DNA of 53,761 nt from Actinomycetota bacterium (lineage in GTDB: Bacteria; Actinomycetota; Acidimicrobiia; Acidimicrobiales; Ilumatobacteraceae), in NCBI GenBank assembly GCA_016871355.1, contig VFZC01000019.1, positions 1 through 53,761 on the forward strand. Direction: 5' to 3'. Under the pieces are notes generated by a model that saw only the letters and a program-made list of their open reading frames with translations, was not told the DNA's origin and did no database searches. The position numbers and the translations under genes are program-made. Positions 8,623-15,788 of the stretch are shown here, piece after piece. Within the stretch, counting starts at the first letter, position 1; every line of letters begins with the position of its first letter.

Positions 8623-8955
8623 TCACCAGCCGACGCGCACGAGGATGCGGCACGACCAGCCCTTTTCGACGCAATCTCGGTCGTAGGGCTCCTCGGCATC
8701 GTCGGGCACCTCGCTCCAATCGAGCGACTCCCAGACCGCTTCGGCCACCGATTGCGCCCACGGATGCGGATTCACGTCGAAGACCCAGACCGCTTTGCCC
8801 GAGACCGGACCGATCGGCGCCGTGGTGTCGAGTTCGGCGATGACCGTGTGCGGGTCGTCGGCGTGGACGAACTCGTAGACCGTGTCGGTGGACAAGCCAC
8901 CCTCGGTGACCCGGCGAGCCAACACCGCGGGTGAGGTCACGCGCATCACAGGCAT
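8623..8955 (-). CDS. Small conserved-looking hypothetical protein
   Basis: A soluble protein of 110 residues (start at 8955, MPVM) or 107 (start at 8946, MRVT). I do not recognise a family. It contains AVWVFDVNPHPWAQSVAEAVWESLDW, is acidic in the middle (SEVPDDAEEPYDRD) and ends with a cysteine pair region CVEKGWSCRILVRVGW. No membrane segment or signal peptide is visible. Neither start has a Shine-Dalgarno or a good TANNNT box. It is divergent from ribE with about 60 bases between them, and lies upstream of rpsO in the same direction. The reading frame extends far into ribE antisense, but that extension looks non-coding. Real gene status is likely but not certain. Confidence 0.6.
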   Translation of the reverse strand: MPVMRVTSPAVLARRVTEGGLSTDTVYEFVHADDPHTVIAELDTTAPIGPVSGKAVWVFDVNPHPWAQSVAEAVWESLDWSEVPDDAEEPYDRDCVEKGWSCRILVRVGW

Positions 8956-9004
8956 GGGTCGATTCTTGCGCCGAACACTCGGGTCGGCCCGATCGACCCA
9001 CCGG

Positions 9005-9010
9005 TAGTTT
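9005..9010 (+). promoter_or_regulatory. -10-like box, probable leaderless promoter of ribE
   Basis: TAGTTT ends 6 bases before the ATG at 9017 with no Shine-Dalgarno between, consistent with a leaderless riboflavin synthase mRNA. No FMN riboswitch sequence is visible upstream. Confidence 0.5.
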
Positions 9011-9016
9011 GACCGC

Positions 9017-9622
9017 ATGTTCACGGGAATCGTCGAAGAACTCGGCACGGTCGTGTCGTCGACCCCCGTCTCCACCGAATGGGGCCCGGGTGTTCGCCTG
9101 CGTATCGAAGCCTCGGTCGTCCTCGATGGTTCAGGCCTGGGCGCATCCATCGCGGTCAACGGGTGCTGCCTCACACTCGTCGACAGTGACTCCGCCGGCG
9201 GCCGCTCGTGGTGGGACACCGACGTGAGCGACGAAACCCTGAAGCGCACCACCACCGGCTCGTTGAAGCCCGGTGACCGTGTGAACCTCGAACGTCCGAT
9301 GGCCCTTGGCGATCGTCTGGGCGGACACATGGTCCTCGGTCATGTGGACGCCGTGGGCGAGGTGATCTCCCCCGCCCCCGATCTCGTGGTGCGCGTGCCG
9401 AAGGATCTCATGCGACTGCTGGTCGAGAAGGGTTCCGTCACCGTCGACGGCATCAGCCTCACCGCGTTCGATCTCACAGCCGACACGTTCCGGGTCGCGG
9501 TGATTCCGCACACCGCGAGTGTCACCACCCTTGGTTTCCGTCCGGCCGGTTCGAAGGTGAATCTGGAAATGGATGTGCTCGCGAAGCACATCGAGCGTCT
9601 CGTCAGCCCGTACCAGAAGTAG
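9017..9622 (+). CDS. ribE: Riboflavin synthase, alpha subunit
   Basis: This enzyme converts two molecules of dimethyl-ribityllumazine into riboflavin and a pyrimidine that is recycled. The 201-residue protein starts with the diagnostic MFTGIVEELG and has two tandem lumazine-binding barrels (about 1-90 and 98-190), each with the G-x-H-x-V-L-GHVD type motif or its equivalent and the SVTVDGISLT segment in the second repeat. Length is normal. It stands alone; the other riboflavin-pathway genes are not in the window, although ribF and the flavin-pathway-derived FO synthase gene (fbiC) lie nearby. Followed by an HNH-endonuclease relic. Confidence 0.96.
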   Translation: MFTGIVEELGTVVSSTPVSTEWGPGVRLRIEASVVLDGSGLGASIAVNGCCLTLVDSDSAGGRSWWDTDVSDETLKRTTTGSLKPGDRVNLERPMALGDRLGGHMVLGHVDAVGEVISPAPDLVVRVPKDLMRLLVEKGSVTVDGISLTAFDLTADTFRVAVIPHTASVTTLGFRPAGSKVNLEMDVLAKHIERLVSPYQK

Positions 9623-9680
9623 TTCGGACAGAACACCGCTGAACTGAAGTAGTCACCCTCCGGACGTCAACTCGTCGCGA

Positions 9681-9824
9681 GACGTGGGCCGATCCAAACG
9701 CTTGGCGACCATTCATCAGCGGCGAGCCTTCGAAGCGATGTACAGCACCTGCGCCGTTCACGAGGGTGGCTGGACGCTCACGCTCGAGCCCGCGACCCGT
9801 CAGGTCTCATTCCACGCTCTCTCG
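9681..9824 (+). pseudogene. Relic of a 13E12/DUF222 HNH endonuclease with its catalytic core deleted
   Basis: The frame translates to DVGRSKRLATIHQRRAFEAM then YSTCAV, joined directly to HEGGWTLTLEP. In intact members of the 13E12/DUF222-HNH family the first piece (G-R-x-x-R-L-A-x-x-x-Q-R-R-A, then C-A-x-x-x-C) precedes the HNH catalytic core and the second piece (H-E-G-G-W-x-L) follows it, roughly 40 residues later. The zinc-binding second cysteine, the HH and the N of the HNH core are therefore missing by a precise-looking internal deletion. No N-terminal DUF222 domain remains. The relic runs into the promoter of the chorismate mutase gene. Recognition is from family memory, not alignment. 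Confidence 0.65.
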
Positions 9825-9839
9825 CCCTCGTCTCCCGAC

Positions 9840-9845
9840 TACCGT
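9840..9845 (+). promoter_or_regulatory. -10-like box, probable leaderless promoter of the chorismate mutase-VOC gene
   Basis: TACCGT ends 7 bases before the GTG at 9853. It lies in the trailing sequence of the HNH relic, so the present promoter may have formed in, or been brought in by, decayed coding DNA. Confidence 0.45.
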
Positions 9846-9852
9846 TGCGCCC

Positions 9853-10629
9853 GTGACCAACGACTTGTCGGCCCTGCGGGCGCGCATCGACGAACTCGAC
9901 CGTGAACTCCTGCGCGTTCTGGCCGAGCGACTCGAGGTCTGCCATGAAGTCGCCCGGGTGAAGGCACGCAGCGACACGCCGGTCATCCAGCCGGCCCGCG
10001 TGCGCGATGTGGTGAACAGCCGACGACAGTGGGCCATCGACGCCGGCGTCGATCCCGACTTCGCCGAACAAGTCATGCGCGTTCTTCTGTCGGAGACACA
10101 CCGCATCGAAGTCGCAGGTCGTCGACCCGATGCGGCCCCCGACAAGTCGGCCACGCCCGAGGGAACTCGTTCGGCCATCGACACCGTGGCATCGCGCATC
10201 GATCACGTGGTCGTCGCCGTGTCCGATGTGAACGCCGCGACCACGGTGTTCACCGATCGCCTCGGCTTCCACGTCGAACAGAGCCCCCAGAATGGCATCG
10301 TGGTTCTGGGTGCCGGGGGCGTCACCATCGTTCTGGTCGGCCCGGAGGCCGGAGCAGAAGTCGCGGCACACATCGCCGAACACGGCACCGGCATCCACCA
10401 CATCGCCGTCGAGGTGCTGAATGCCGATTACGCCCGCGCCACCCTGAGCAGTGCGGGCGCTCCACTTCTCACCGACGTGATCGTCGACGCCGACGGCCAC
10501 GAGCAGTTCTTCACCGTGCGCGACCCGGCCTCGGGTGTTCAGGTGGGTTTCGTGGCCCGCACCGGCCATCGCGTGGGCGTGGCCACGGCCAACGTCCTCG
10601 AGGCGTTCAAGAACCACTCGCCTCGCTAG
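9853..10629 (+). CDS. Chorismate mutase (AroQ type) fused to a VOC/glyoxalase-like domain
   Basis: The 258-residue protein has two parts. Residues 1-85 form a three-helix AroQ-type chorismate mutase (LRARIDELDRELLRVLAERL, then EVARVKA and ALSET-like SETHRIE), which would turn chorismate into prephenate for Phe/Tyr synthesis. After a linker (about 86-110), residues 112-245 form a vicinal-oxygen-chelate domain (RIDHVVVAVSDVNAA, GIHHIAVEV, FFTVRDPASGVQVGFV), like methylmalonyl-CoA epimerase or the N-terminal half of 4-hydroxyphenylpyruvate dioxygenase. Putative metal ligands are H of IDHVV, H of HHIAV and an acidic or Gln residue near the end. The GTG at 9853 is chosen for the TACCGT box 7 bases upstream. 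The fused domain may bind an aromatic ligand and regulate the mutase; that is inference. Confidence 0.85.
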   Translation: MTNDLSALRARIDELDRELLRVLAERLEVCHEVARVKARSDTPVIQPARVRDVVNSRRQWAIDAGVDPDFAEQVMRVLLSETHRIEVAGRRPDAAPDKSATPEGTRSAIDTVASRIDHVVVAVSDVNAATTVFTDRLGFHVEQSPQNGIVVLGAGGVTIVLVGPEAGAEVAAHIAEHGTGIHHIAVEVLNADYARATLSSAGAPLLTDVIVDADGHEQFFTVRDPASGVQVGFVARTGHRVGVATANVLEAFKNHSPR

Positions 10630-10632
10630 TCT
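10627..10632 (+). promoter_or_regulatory. -10-like box for fbiC overlapping the upstream stop codon
   Basis: TAGTCT begins with the TAG stop of the chorismate mutase-VOC gene and would start a leader of about 130 bases before fbiC. Confidence 0.4.
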
Positions 10633-10652
10633 GACTCCAGCACGACAGGTAG

Positions 10653-10812
10653 GGGGCCTTCGGCTTCTCGCATCCGTTGACCCCCGTTGTGCCCTGGCAA
10701 CAACTGAATCCACGAGACGATCATCTGGTCGAACACCAGGTCGTTTCTCGAGCATCGAGGTTCTTCCATGTCGCGCCAGCGCATCCCTGTCTCTGACGGT
10801 TTTCACCGTCAG
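10653..10812 (+). promoter_or_regulatory. Hairpin-rich 5' leader and start of fbiC
   Basis: Five short inverted repeats follow one another: 10653-10667 (6-bp stem, UUC loop, two G-U pairs), 10686-10704 (GTTGT/ACAAC), 10725-10739 (CTGGT/ACCAG), 10747-10759 (CTCGA/TCGAG) and 10793-10812 (CTGACGGT/ACCGTCAG, 8 perfect pairs, tetraloop). The fourth includes GAGG at 10757-10760, the only ribosome-binding site candidate before the ATG at 10768; the fifth lies inside codons 9-15. The arrangement would allow translational control of FO synthase. No known riboswitch class is recognised. Confidence 0.5.
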
Positions 10813-13200
10813 CTCATCGACACTCCTCTCGACGAACTCATGGCCACCGCCCGTCGCATTCGCGACGAGCACCACGGCACCCGCGTCACCTTTTCGCCCA
10901 AGGTGTTCATCCCGCTCACCATGTTGTGTCGCGACACGTGCGGCTACTGCACGTTCGCTCAACCGCCGGCTCGACTCGAGAGTCCGTACCTGTCACCCGA
11001 CGAAGTAGTCGCCATCGCGAAGCGCGGAGCCAAGCACGGTTGTCATGAAGCACTCTTCACCCTCGGCGAAGCACCCGAGGAGCGTTACACCATCGCCCGC
11101 GAATGGCTCGACGCCCACGGCTACGAATCGACCGTCGACTACCTCGCCGCCATGGCCAAGTTGGTCATCGACGAAACTGGATTGCTGCCCCACGCCAACG
11201 CCGGTGCGCTGAACCGCGACGATCTCTCGCGTCTGCGTGCCGTGAGCCCGAGCCAGGGAATGATGATCGAATCGCTGCGCGACGATCTGTCGTGCCACCG
11301 GGGCGCTCCCGACAAGACACCCGAACGTCGACTCGCCACTCTCGAACTCGCTGGCGAACTGCGCATCCCGTTCACCACCGGCATCTTGTGCGGTATCGGC
11401 GAGACCCGGGCCGATCGGATCGATGCGTTGGTGGCCATCGCCGAGTCGCACGCGCGCCACGGTCACGTTCAAGAAGTGATCGTGCAGAACTTCCTGCCCA
11501 AGCCGCGAACCGGCATGCAGAACGAAGCGCCGTGCCCGCAGGACGAGTTCTTGTGGTCGATCGCAGCGGCTCGCATCATCCTCCCGCCCGACATTCACCT
11601 GCAGGCTCCGCCGAATCTGTCGGACGACTTCGGCGTGTTGCTCGACGCCGGCATCGACGACTGGGGCGGCGTGTCTCCCGTGACCGCCGATCATGTGAAT
11701 CCCGAACGCCCGTGGCCCGATCTCGACATCTTGCGGACGGTCACCGAAGCCCGCGGCATGTCGTTGGCTCCGCGACTGACGGTGTACCCCGAGTTCATCT
11801 CGGGTGAGAACTCGCTCAGTCTCGGCGACGGTCGCGATGCCGGACATTCCTGGATCGATCCGTCGTTGCGTTTCACCGTGCTCGACCGCAGTGACGCCGA
11901 AGGAATGGGTCGCGACGATCCGGGGGCGATCTGGCCCGAGAAGGTCACCGCGGCCGACGTGGTGCACGACGGCGCCGAAGTGGTGTTGGTCGGTCATCGC
12001 AGCACCCAGTGGTACAGCGGCACCAACAACAAACCGCCCGCCCTCGTTCCCGGCGCTGTTCTCGCGACTCCGGGGGCCCGTCGTTCACGAATCCACGAGA
12101 TCATCGACGGTCACCGGGCCGGCCACGAGGTCGGCTTCGACGAGATCGTCGCGCTGTTCCGTGCCCGCGGTCGCGAAGTCGCCACCATCGCCGAATATGC
12201 CGACCACCTCCGGCGCGAGGCCGTGGGAGACGCGGTCACGTGGGTCCACAACCGCAACATCAACTACACCAACGTGTGCACGTTCAAGTGCAAGTTCTGC
12301 GGTTTCTCGAAGGGTCCGTTGTCGCTGAACCTTCGCGGCACGCCGTATCTCCTCACTCTCGACGACATCGCCCGTCGTGCCGAAGAGGCCTGGAACATGG
12401 GCGCCAGCGAAGTGACACTGCAGGGCGGCATCCACCCCGACTTCGACGGCGATTACTACCTGCACGTCACACAGGCCGTGAAGGACACCGTCCCGGAGAT
12501 GCACGTGCACGGGTTCACCGCGCTCGAGATCACCGAGGGTGCCCGACGCAATGGAGAAGACCTCGAGTCGTATCTGCGCAAGATGAAGCAGGCCGGCCTG
12601 GCGTCGTTGCCCGGAACCGCGGCCGAGATCCTCGACACCCGGGCCCGCCAGATTCTGTGCCCCGACAAGGTGGATGCCGACGAGTGGATCGAGTGCCATC
12701 GCGTCGCGCATCGCGTGGGTCTGCACTCGAACATCACGATCATGTTCGGTTCGGTGGAGGATTCGAGCAGTTGGGCCGAGCACATGATTCGCACCCGCGA
12801 TCTGCAGAAGGAGACCGGTGGCTTCACCGAGTTCATTCCCCTGCCGTTCGTGCACATGGCGTCACCCATCTACTTGCAGAAGAAGTCGCGGCGAGGCCCG
12901 ACCTTCCGCGAGACGGTGCTCATGCACGCGATCGGTCGCATCGTGTACGACGGTCTCATCGACAACGTGCAGGTGAGTTGGGTCAAGATCGGCGTGGACG
13001 GCGCACGGCAACTTCTCCAGGCCGGTTGCAACGACATGGGTGGAACACTCATGGACGAGAACATCTCGCGCGCGGCGGGCGCCAATCACGGCCAGAAGAT
13101 GACCGAAGACGGCTTCCGGGCGGTGACGGCTCCGTTGGGCCGCAACCTGGTTCAGCGCAACACGGCCTACAAGCATCTGCACCCGGTCGCCGGCAACTGA
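10768..13200 (+). CDS. fbiC: Bifunctional FO synthase (CofG-CofH fusion), coenzyme F420 biosynthesis
   Basis: FbiC makes 7,8-didemethyl-8-hydroxy-5-deazariboflavin (FO), the chromophore of coenzyme F420, from tyrosine and 5-amino-6-ribitylaminouracil. The 810-residue protein carries two radical-SAM domains. The N-terminal CofG half has C54-x3-C58-x2-C61 (CRDTCGYC), and the C-terminal CofH half has C504-x3-C508-x2-C511 (CTFKCKFCGF). Each can bind a 4Fe-4S cluster. The fused form is typical of actinobacteria and some algae, whereas archaea use separate proteins. Length is near the usual 840-860. A weak GAGG lies upstream of the ATG inside a hairpin. Its presence implies that the organism makes F420; the fbiA, fbiB and fbiD genes are not in this window. 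Confidence 0.96.
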   Translation: MSRQRIPVSDGFHRQLIDTPLDELMATARRIRDEHHGTRVTFSPKVFIPLTMLCRDTCGYCTFAQPPARLESPYLSPDEVVAIAKRGAKHGCHEALFTLGEAPEERYTIAREWLDAHGYESTVDYLAAMAKLVIDETGLLPHANAGALNRDDLSRLRAVSPSQGMMIESLRDDLSCHRGAPDKTPERRLATLELAGELRIPFTTGILCGIGETRADRIDALVAIAESHARHGHVQEVIVQNFLPKPRTGMQNEAPCPQDEFLWSIAAARIILPPDIHLQAPPNLSDDFGVLLDAGIDDWGGVSPVTADHVNPERPWPDLDILRTVTEARGMSLAPRLTVYPEFISGENSLSLGDGRDAGHSWIDPSLRFTVLDRSDAEGMGRDDPGAIWPEKVTAADVVHDGAEVVLVGHRSTQWYSGTNNKPPALVPGAVLATPGARRSRIHEIIDGHRAGHEVGFDEIVALFRARGREVATIAEYADHLRREAVGDAVTWVHNRNINYTNVCTFKCKFCGFSKGPLSLNLRGTPYLLTLDDIARRAEEAWNMGASEVTLQGGIHPDFDGDYYLHVTQAVKDTVPEMHVHGFTALEITEGARRNGEDLESYLRKMKQAGLASLPGTAAEILDTRARQILCPDKVDADEWIECHRVAHRVGLHSNITIMFGSVEDSSSWAEHMIRTRDLQKETGGFTEFIPLPFVHMASPIYLQKKSRRGPTFRETVLMHAIGRIVYDGLIDNVQVSWVKIGVDGARQLLQAGCNDMGGTLMDENISRAAGANHGQKMTEDGFRAVTAPLGRNLVQRNTAYKHLHPVAGN

Positions 13201-13234
13201 ACACGTTCCCGAAACGCGAATTCGGGTCGAGGTC

Positions 13235-14197
13235 TCAGACGAGAGAACGTCGCGCGGCTTCGATGTCGAGCGCCAACTGAGCGCGCAACTCGTCGAGTCC
13301 GGAGAACTTGCGCTCACCGCGTAGCCGGGCCGCGAAACGCAACCGAGCACTCTCGCCGTAGAGGTCGAGGGGCTGATGTTCGGCCGGCCCGTTGTCGAGA
13401 ACGTGCGCCTCGATGACCGACACCGGCTGGTTCTCGTAGAACGTCGGCCGCCGACCGATGTTGACCGCAGCCGGATACACCGTGCCGGCCCGCGGACCCG
13501 AGTCACGTTCGTACCACGCCGCGTACACGCCGTCGCCGGGAATGCACATGGCCGAGGAAACCTCCACGTTGGCCGTGGGGAAACCGATCGTGCGGCCACG
13601 CTTGTCGCCGTCACCGACGATGCCGCGAAGTTCGTAGGTGCGGCCCAACCACTCGTTGGCGCGCGCGATGTCACCGTCAGCGATGGCTCGTCGAATGGCG
13701 GTGGAACTGATGATCATGTCGCCCCCGGTCACCAGTTCGTGGGGCACGACCGTGAAGTCGAGTTCGGTTCCGAGCGTCCGCATGAGTGTCACGTTGCCGG
13801 CACGACCACGACCGAAGTGGAAGTCCTCCCCCACGACGATGGCGGCCACACCGAGGCTGTTCACCAATACGCGCCGCACGAAATCATCGGGTGATTCGGC
13901 GGCCTGCGCTTCGTCGAAACGAACGATGGCCACCGCATCCACCTCGGTCTCGGCCAGGAGTTCGAGTTTCTGGTGCTGATCGGTCAGCAGACGCGGGGCC
14001 GACTCGGGTCTCACGAGGCTGGCCGGATGGCGATCGAAGGTGACGATCACGCTCTTGGCCGAGCGGTCGCGGGCCACCGCCTTCACATGGTCGATCACCG
14101 TGCGATGGCCGGTGTGCAGACCGTCGTAGGCGCCAATGGTGACGACGCTGCGCTGGTCGGGCCACACCCGTCGCGCGAAGTCATCGATGGTCAGCAC
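13235..14197 (-). CDS. ribF: Bifunctional riboflavin kinase / FAD synthetase
   Basis: RibF phosphorylates riboflavin to FMN and then adenylates FMN to FAD. The 320-residue protein has the nucleotidyltransferase domain at about 15-190, with GAYDGLHTGHRTVI (the HxGH motif) and STAIRRAIADGD, and the riboflavin kinase domain at about 195-315 with GRTIGFPTANVE. Length is normal. The GTG start at 14197 follows TAGCGT (14210-14205) by 7 bases with no Shine-Dalgarno, pointing to a leaderless mRNA. In many actinobacteria ribF follows truB directly; here the VOC/hydrolase pair on the opposite strand separates them. Confidence 0.96.
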   Translation of the reverse strand: MLTIDDFARRVWPDQRSVVTIGAYDGLHTGHRTVIDHVKAVARDRSAKSVIVTFDRHPASLVRPESAPRLLTDQHQKLELLAETEVDAVAIVRFDEAQAAESPDDFVRRVLVNSLGVAAIVVGEDFHFGRGRAGNVTLMRTLGTELDFTVVPHELVTGGDMIISSTAIRRAIADGDIARANEWLGRTYELRGIVGDGDKRGRTIGFPTANVEVSSAMCIPGDGVYAAWYERDSGPRAGTVYPAAVNIGRRPTFYENQPVSVIEAHVLDNGPAEHQPLDLYGESARLRFAARLRGERKFSGLDELRAQLALDIEAARRSLV

Positions 14198-14236
14198 GGG
14201 CGAAACGCTAGTTCCCGCGCACCGAAAGCGGCCGTT

Positions 14237-14242
14237 TAGGCT
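14237..14242 (+). promoter_or_regulatory. -10-like box for the VOC-hydrolase pair
   Basis: TAGGCT lies about 41 bases before the ATG at 14284, whose GGGGGAAAC ribosome-binding site would be included in the leader. It is divergent from the ribF -10-like box at 14205-14210, only about 26 bases away. Confidence 0.45.
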
Positions 14243-14283
14243 GAGTCAGAGCGGTCACGGCTGAAACGATCAACGGGGGAAAC

Positions 14284-14967
14284 ATGACGACACTGCATCC
14301 GCGTGGGGTCAACCATCTGGCGCTGTCCACCACCAACATGAAGGAACAACTCGAGTTCTGGTGCGACGTACTCGGCTGCCCGTTGCGCGCGCTCTATTGG
14401 ATGCACGGCGTCGAGGGTTGCTTCCATGGCTTCGTCGAGCTGTCGGAAGACTCGTACGTCGCCTTCGTGCAGCACCCCGAGAACCCCACCCAGATCGACG
14501 TCGGTGTCACGCACGCCGGCAACCCCGGGGGCAAGGTCACCCACGGCACCATGCAGCACCTCGCACTCCACGTCGACACCCTCGACGAGTTGTACGCCAT
14601 GCGTGATCGCATCCGTAGTCGCGGCGTGCACGTTCTCGGACCCATCGATCACGGGTTCATCCAGTCGATTTACTTCGCCGGCCCGGAGGGTCTCACCCTC
14701 GAAGTGGCGGTCGGTCACGACATCGACGAGAGCGCGTGGGTCGACCCCGAAGTGGTTGGCCTGTGCGGAATCTCCGACGACGAGTTGAAGCGCATGATCA
14801 CACCAGCGCGCTACGACCGACCGGCCCATACCGTTGCGCAGCCCCCGCTCGACTCGACAGGCCCGCGCATGGCCTACACGCCCGCGGCCTACCAACGCCT
14901 CATGTCGCTCGACGACCAGTTCGTGTGGGACAACATGAGCGAGACCACTCCCCCAGTCGCGTCGTGA
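14284..14967 (+). CDS. VOC-superfamily protein, possible extradiol dioxygenase or lyase
   Basis: A 227-residue cytoplasmic protein with a complete two-module vicinal-oxygen-chelate fold. The likely metal ligands are visible: His in VNHLALST (about residue 10), His in TMQHLALHVDT (near residue 84-88), and Glu in GLTLEVAVG (about 140). It resembles extradiol ring-cleavage dioxygenases and glyoxalase-like enzymes. The substrate is unknown. The last 45 residues are a polar tail outside the fold. The stop codon overlaps the GTG of the following alpha/beta hydrolase in a GTGA arrangement, so the two were translationally coupled. A VOC dioxygenase plus hydrolase is the usual pair in meta-cleavage of aromatic compounds; that role is inference. 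Confidence 0.8.
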   Translation: MTTLHPRGVNHLALSTTNMKEQLEFWCDVLGCPLRALYWMHGVEGCFHGFVELSEDSYVAFVQHPENPTQIDVGVTHAGNPGGKVTHGTMQHLALHVDTLDELYAMRDRIRSRGVHVLGPIDHGFIQSIYFAGPEGLTLEVAVGHDIDESAWVDPEVVGLCGISDDELKRMITPARYDRPAHTVAQPPLDSTGPRMAYTPAAYQRLMSLDDQFVWDNMSETTPPVAS

Positions 14968-15788
14968 GGCGCGACGAATACGTCCTGGGCGAGGTCTTCT
15001 CGTATCACTTCCCAGGCCCCGATGCCGACCATGCGCTGTTGATCCAGCACGGGATCGCCAGCCACGGCGGCATCTACGACAACTTCTGCGCCCACCACGC
15101 ACGCCAAGGTGTCGACATCTTCTCGATGGACGCGCCCGGCCACGGTCGTTCGTGCATCTCGCAACGTCCCGGACAGTTCACCCTCGACCAGTGGGTCGAC
15201 GCGGCCGTGATGTAGGGCGAGCACATCGCCGAGACCACGGGCCTGCCTGTCTTCATCACCGGTTCGTCACTCGGCTCGGCTGCCACGTACTCGGCCTACG
15301 CCAAATCGGATGTGTTCGCCGGCGCGATTCTCATGGGCTTCGCCATTCCGGGTTCGCCGCTCATTCCGCCTGACAATCCGTTCCGGAGCGAGGCCTACGA
15401 AAAGATCGAGAAGATCTGGGGTTCGCGTTTCCGACTCGACATCGATCTCTACTTCGACTTCGACGCCGACTACGGATACGTGGGAGCCAAGGAACAGAAG
15501 AAGGCCGACCCATACAGCACGTGGATGTACGACATGTCGTCGTGGGCCTCGATCATGCGGTACGACCCGGCCGTGCCGATTCAGAAGAACACCAAGCCGA
15601 TCCTCTACGCCGTGGGCGAGAACGACCCGACCTTCCCCCTGCCGGTTGCGCAGCGAGTCGTCGATGCCACCACCGGGCCGGTCGACTTCTACGTGCTACC
15701 CGACGGCAAGCACCAGCTGATGCTCTTCCACACCGAGCAGTACTCGGCCAAGATGCTCGACTGGTGCCGCGGACTACTCAAGAAGTAG
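14964..15788 (+). pseudogene. Alpha/beta hydrolase interrupted by an in-frame TAG
   Basis: The frame encodes a 274-residue alpha/beta hydrolase split by TAG at 15213-15215 (codon 84). Before the stop are the oxyanion-side motif LLIQHGIASHGG and DAPGHGRS; after it, in the same frame, come the nucleophile elbow TGSSLGS (Ser about codon 102), the acid region AVGENDPTFPL and the catalytic His in DGKHQLM. A product ending at codon 83 would lack all catalytic residues. No frameshift is needed to join the halves, so the break is one base change, a sequencing error, or a readthrough site. It is coupled to the VOC gene (GTGA overlap) and its end overlaps truB by 11 bases. TAG is used as a normal stop elsewhere here, so general recoding is excluded. 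Confidence 0.8.

Noticed and set aside
13201-13234. Terminator between fbiC and ribF
   Set aside because: Only 34 bases separate the convergent genes and they hold no convincing stem followed by T residues.
15213-15215. General recoding of TAG as a sense codon, suggested by in-frame TAGs in two genes
   Set aside because: TAG is used as a normal terminal stop by several intact genes here (for example the ABC ATPase and acyl-CoA synthetase), so the two internal TAGs are best seen as mutations.
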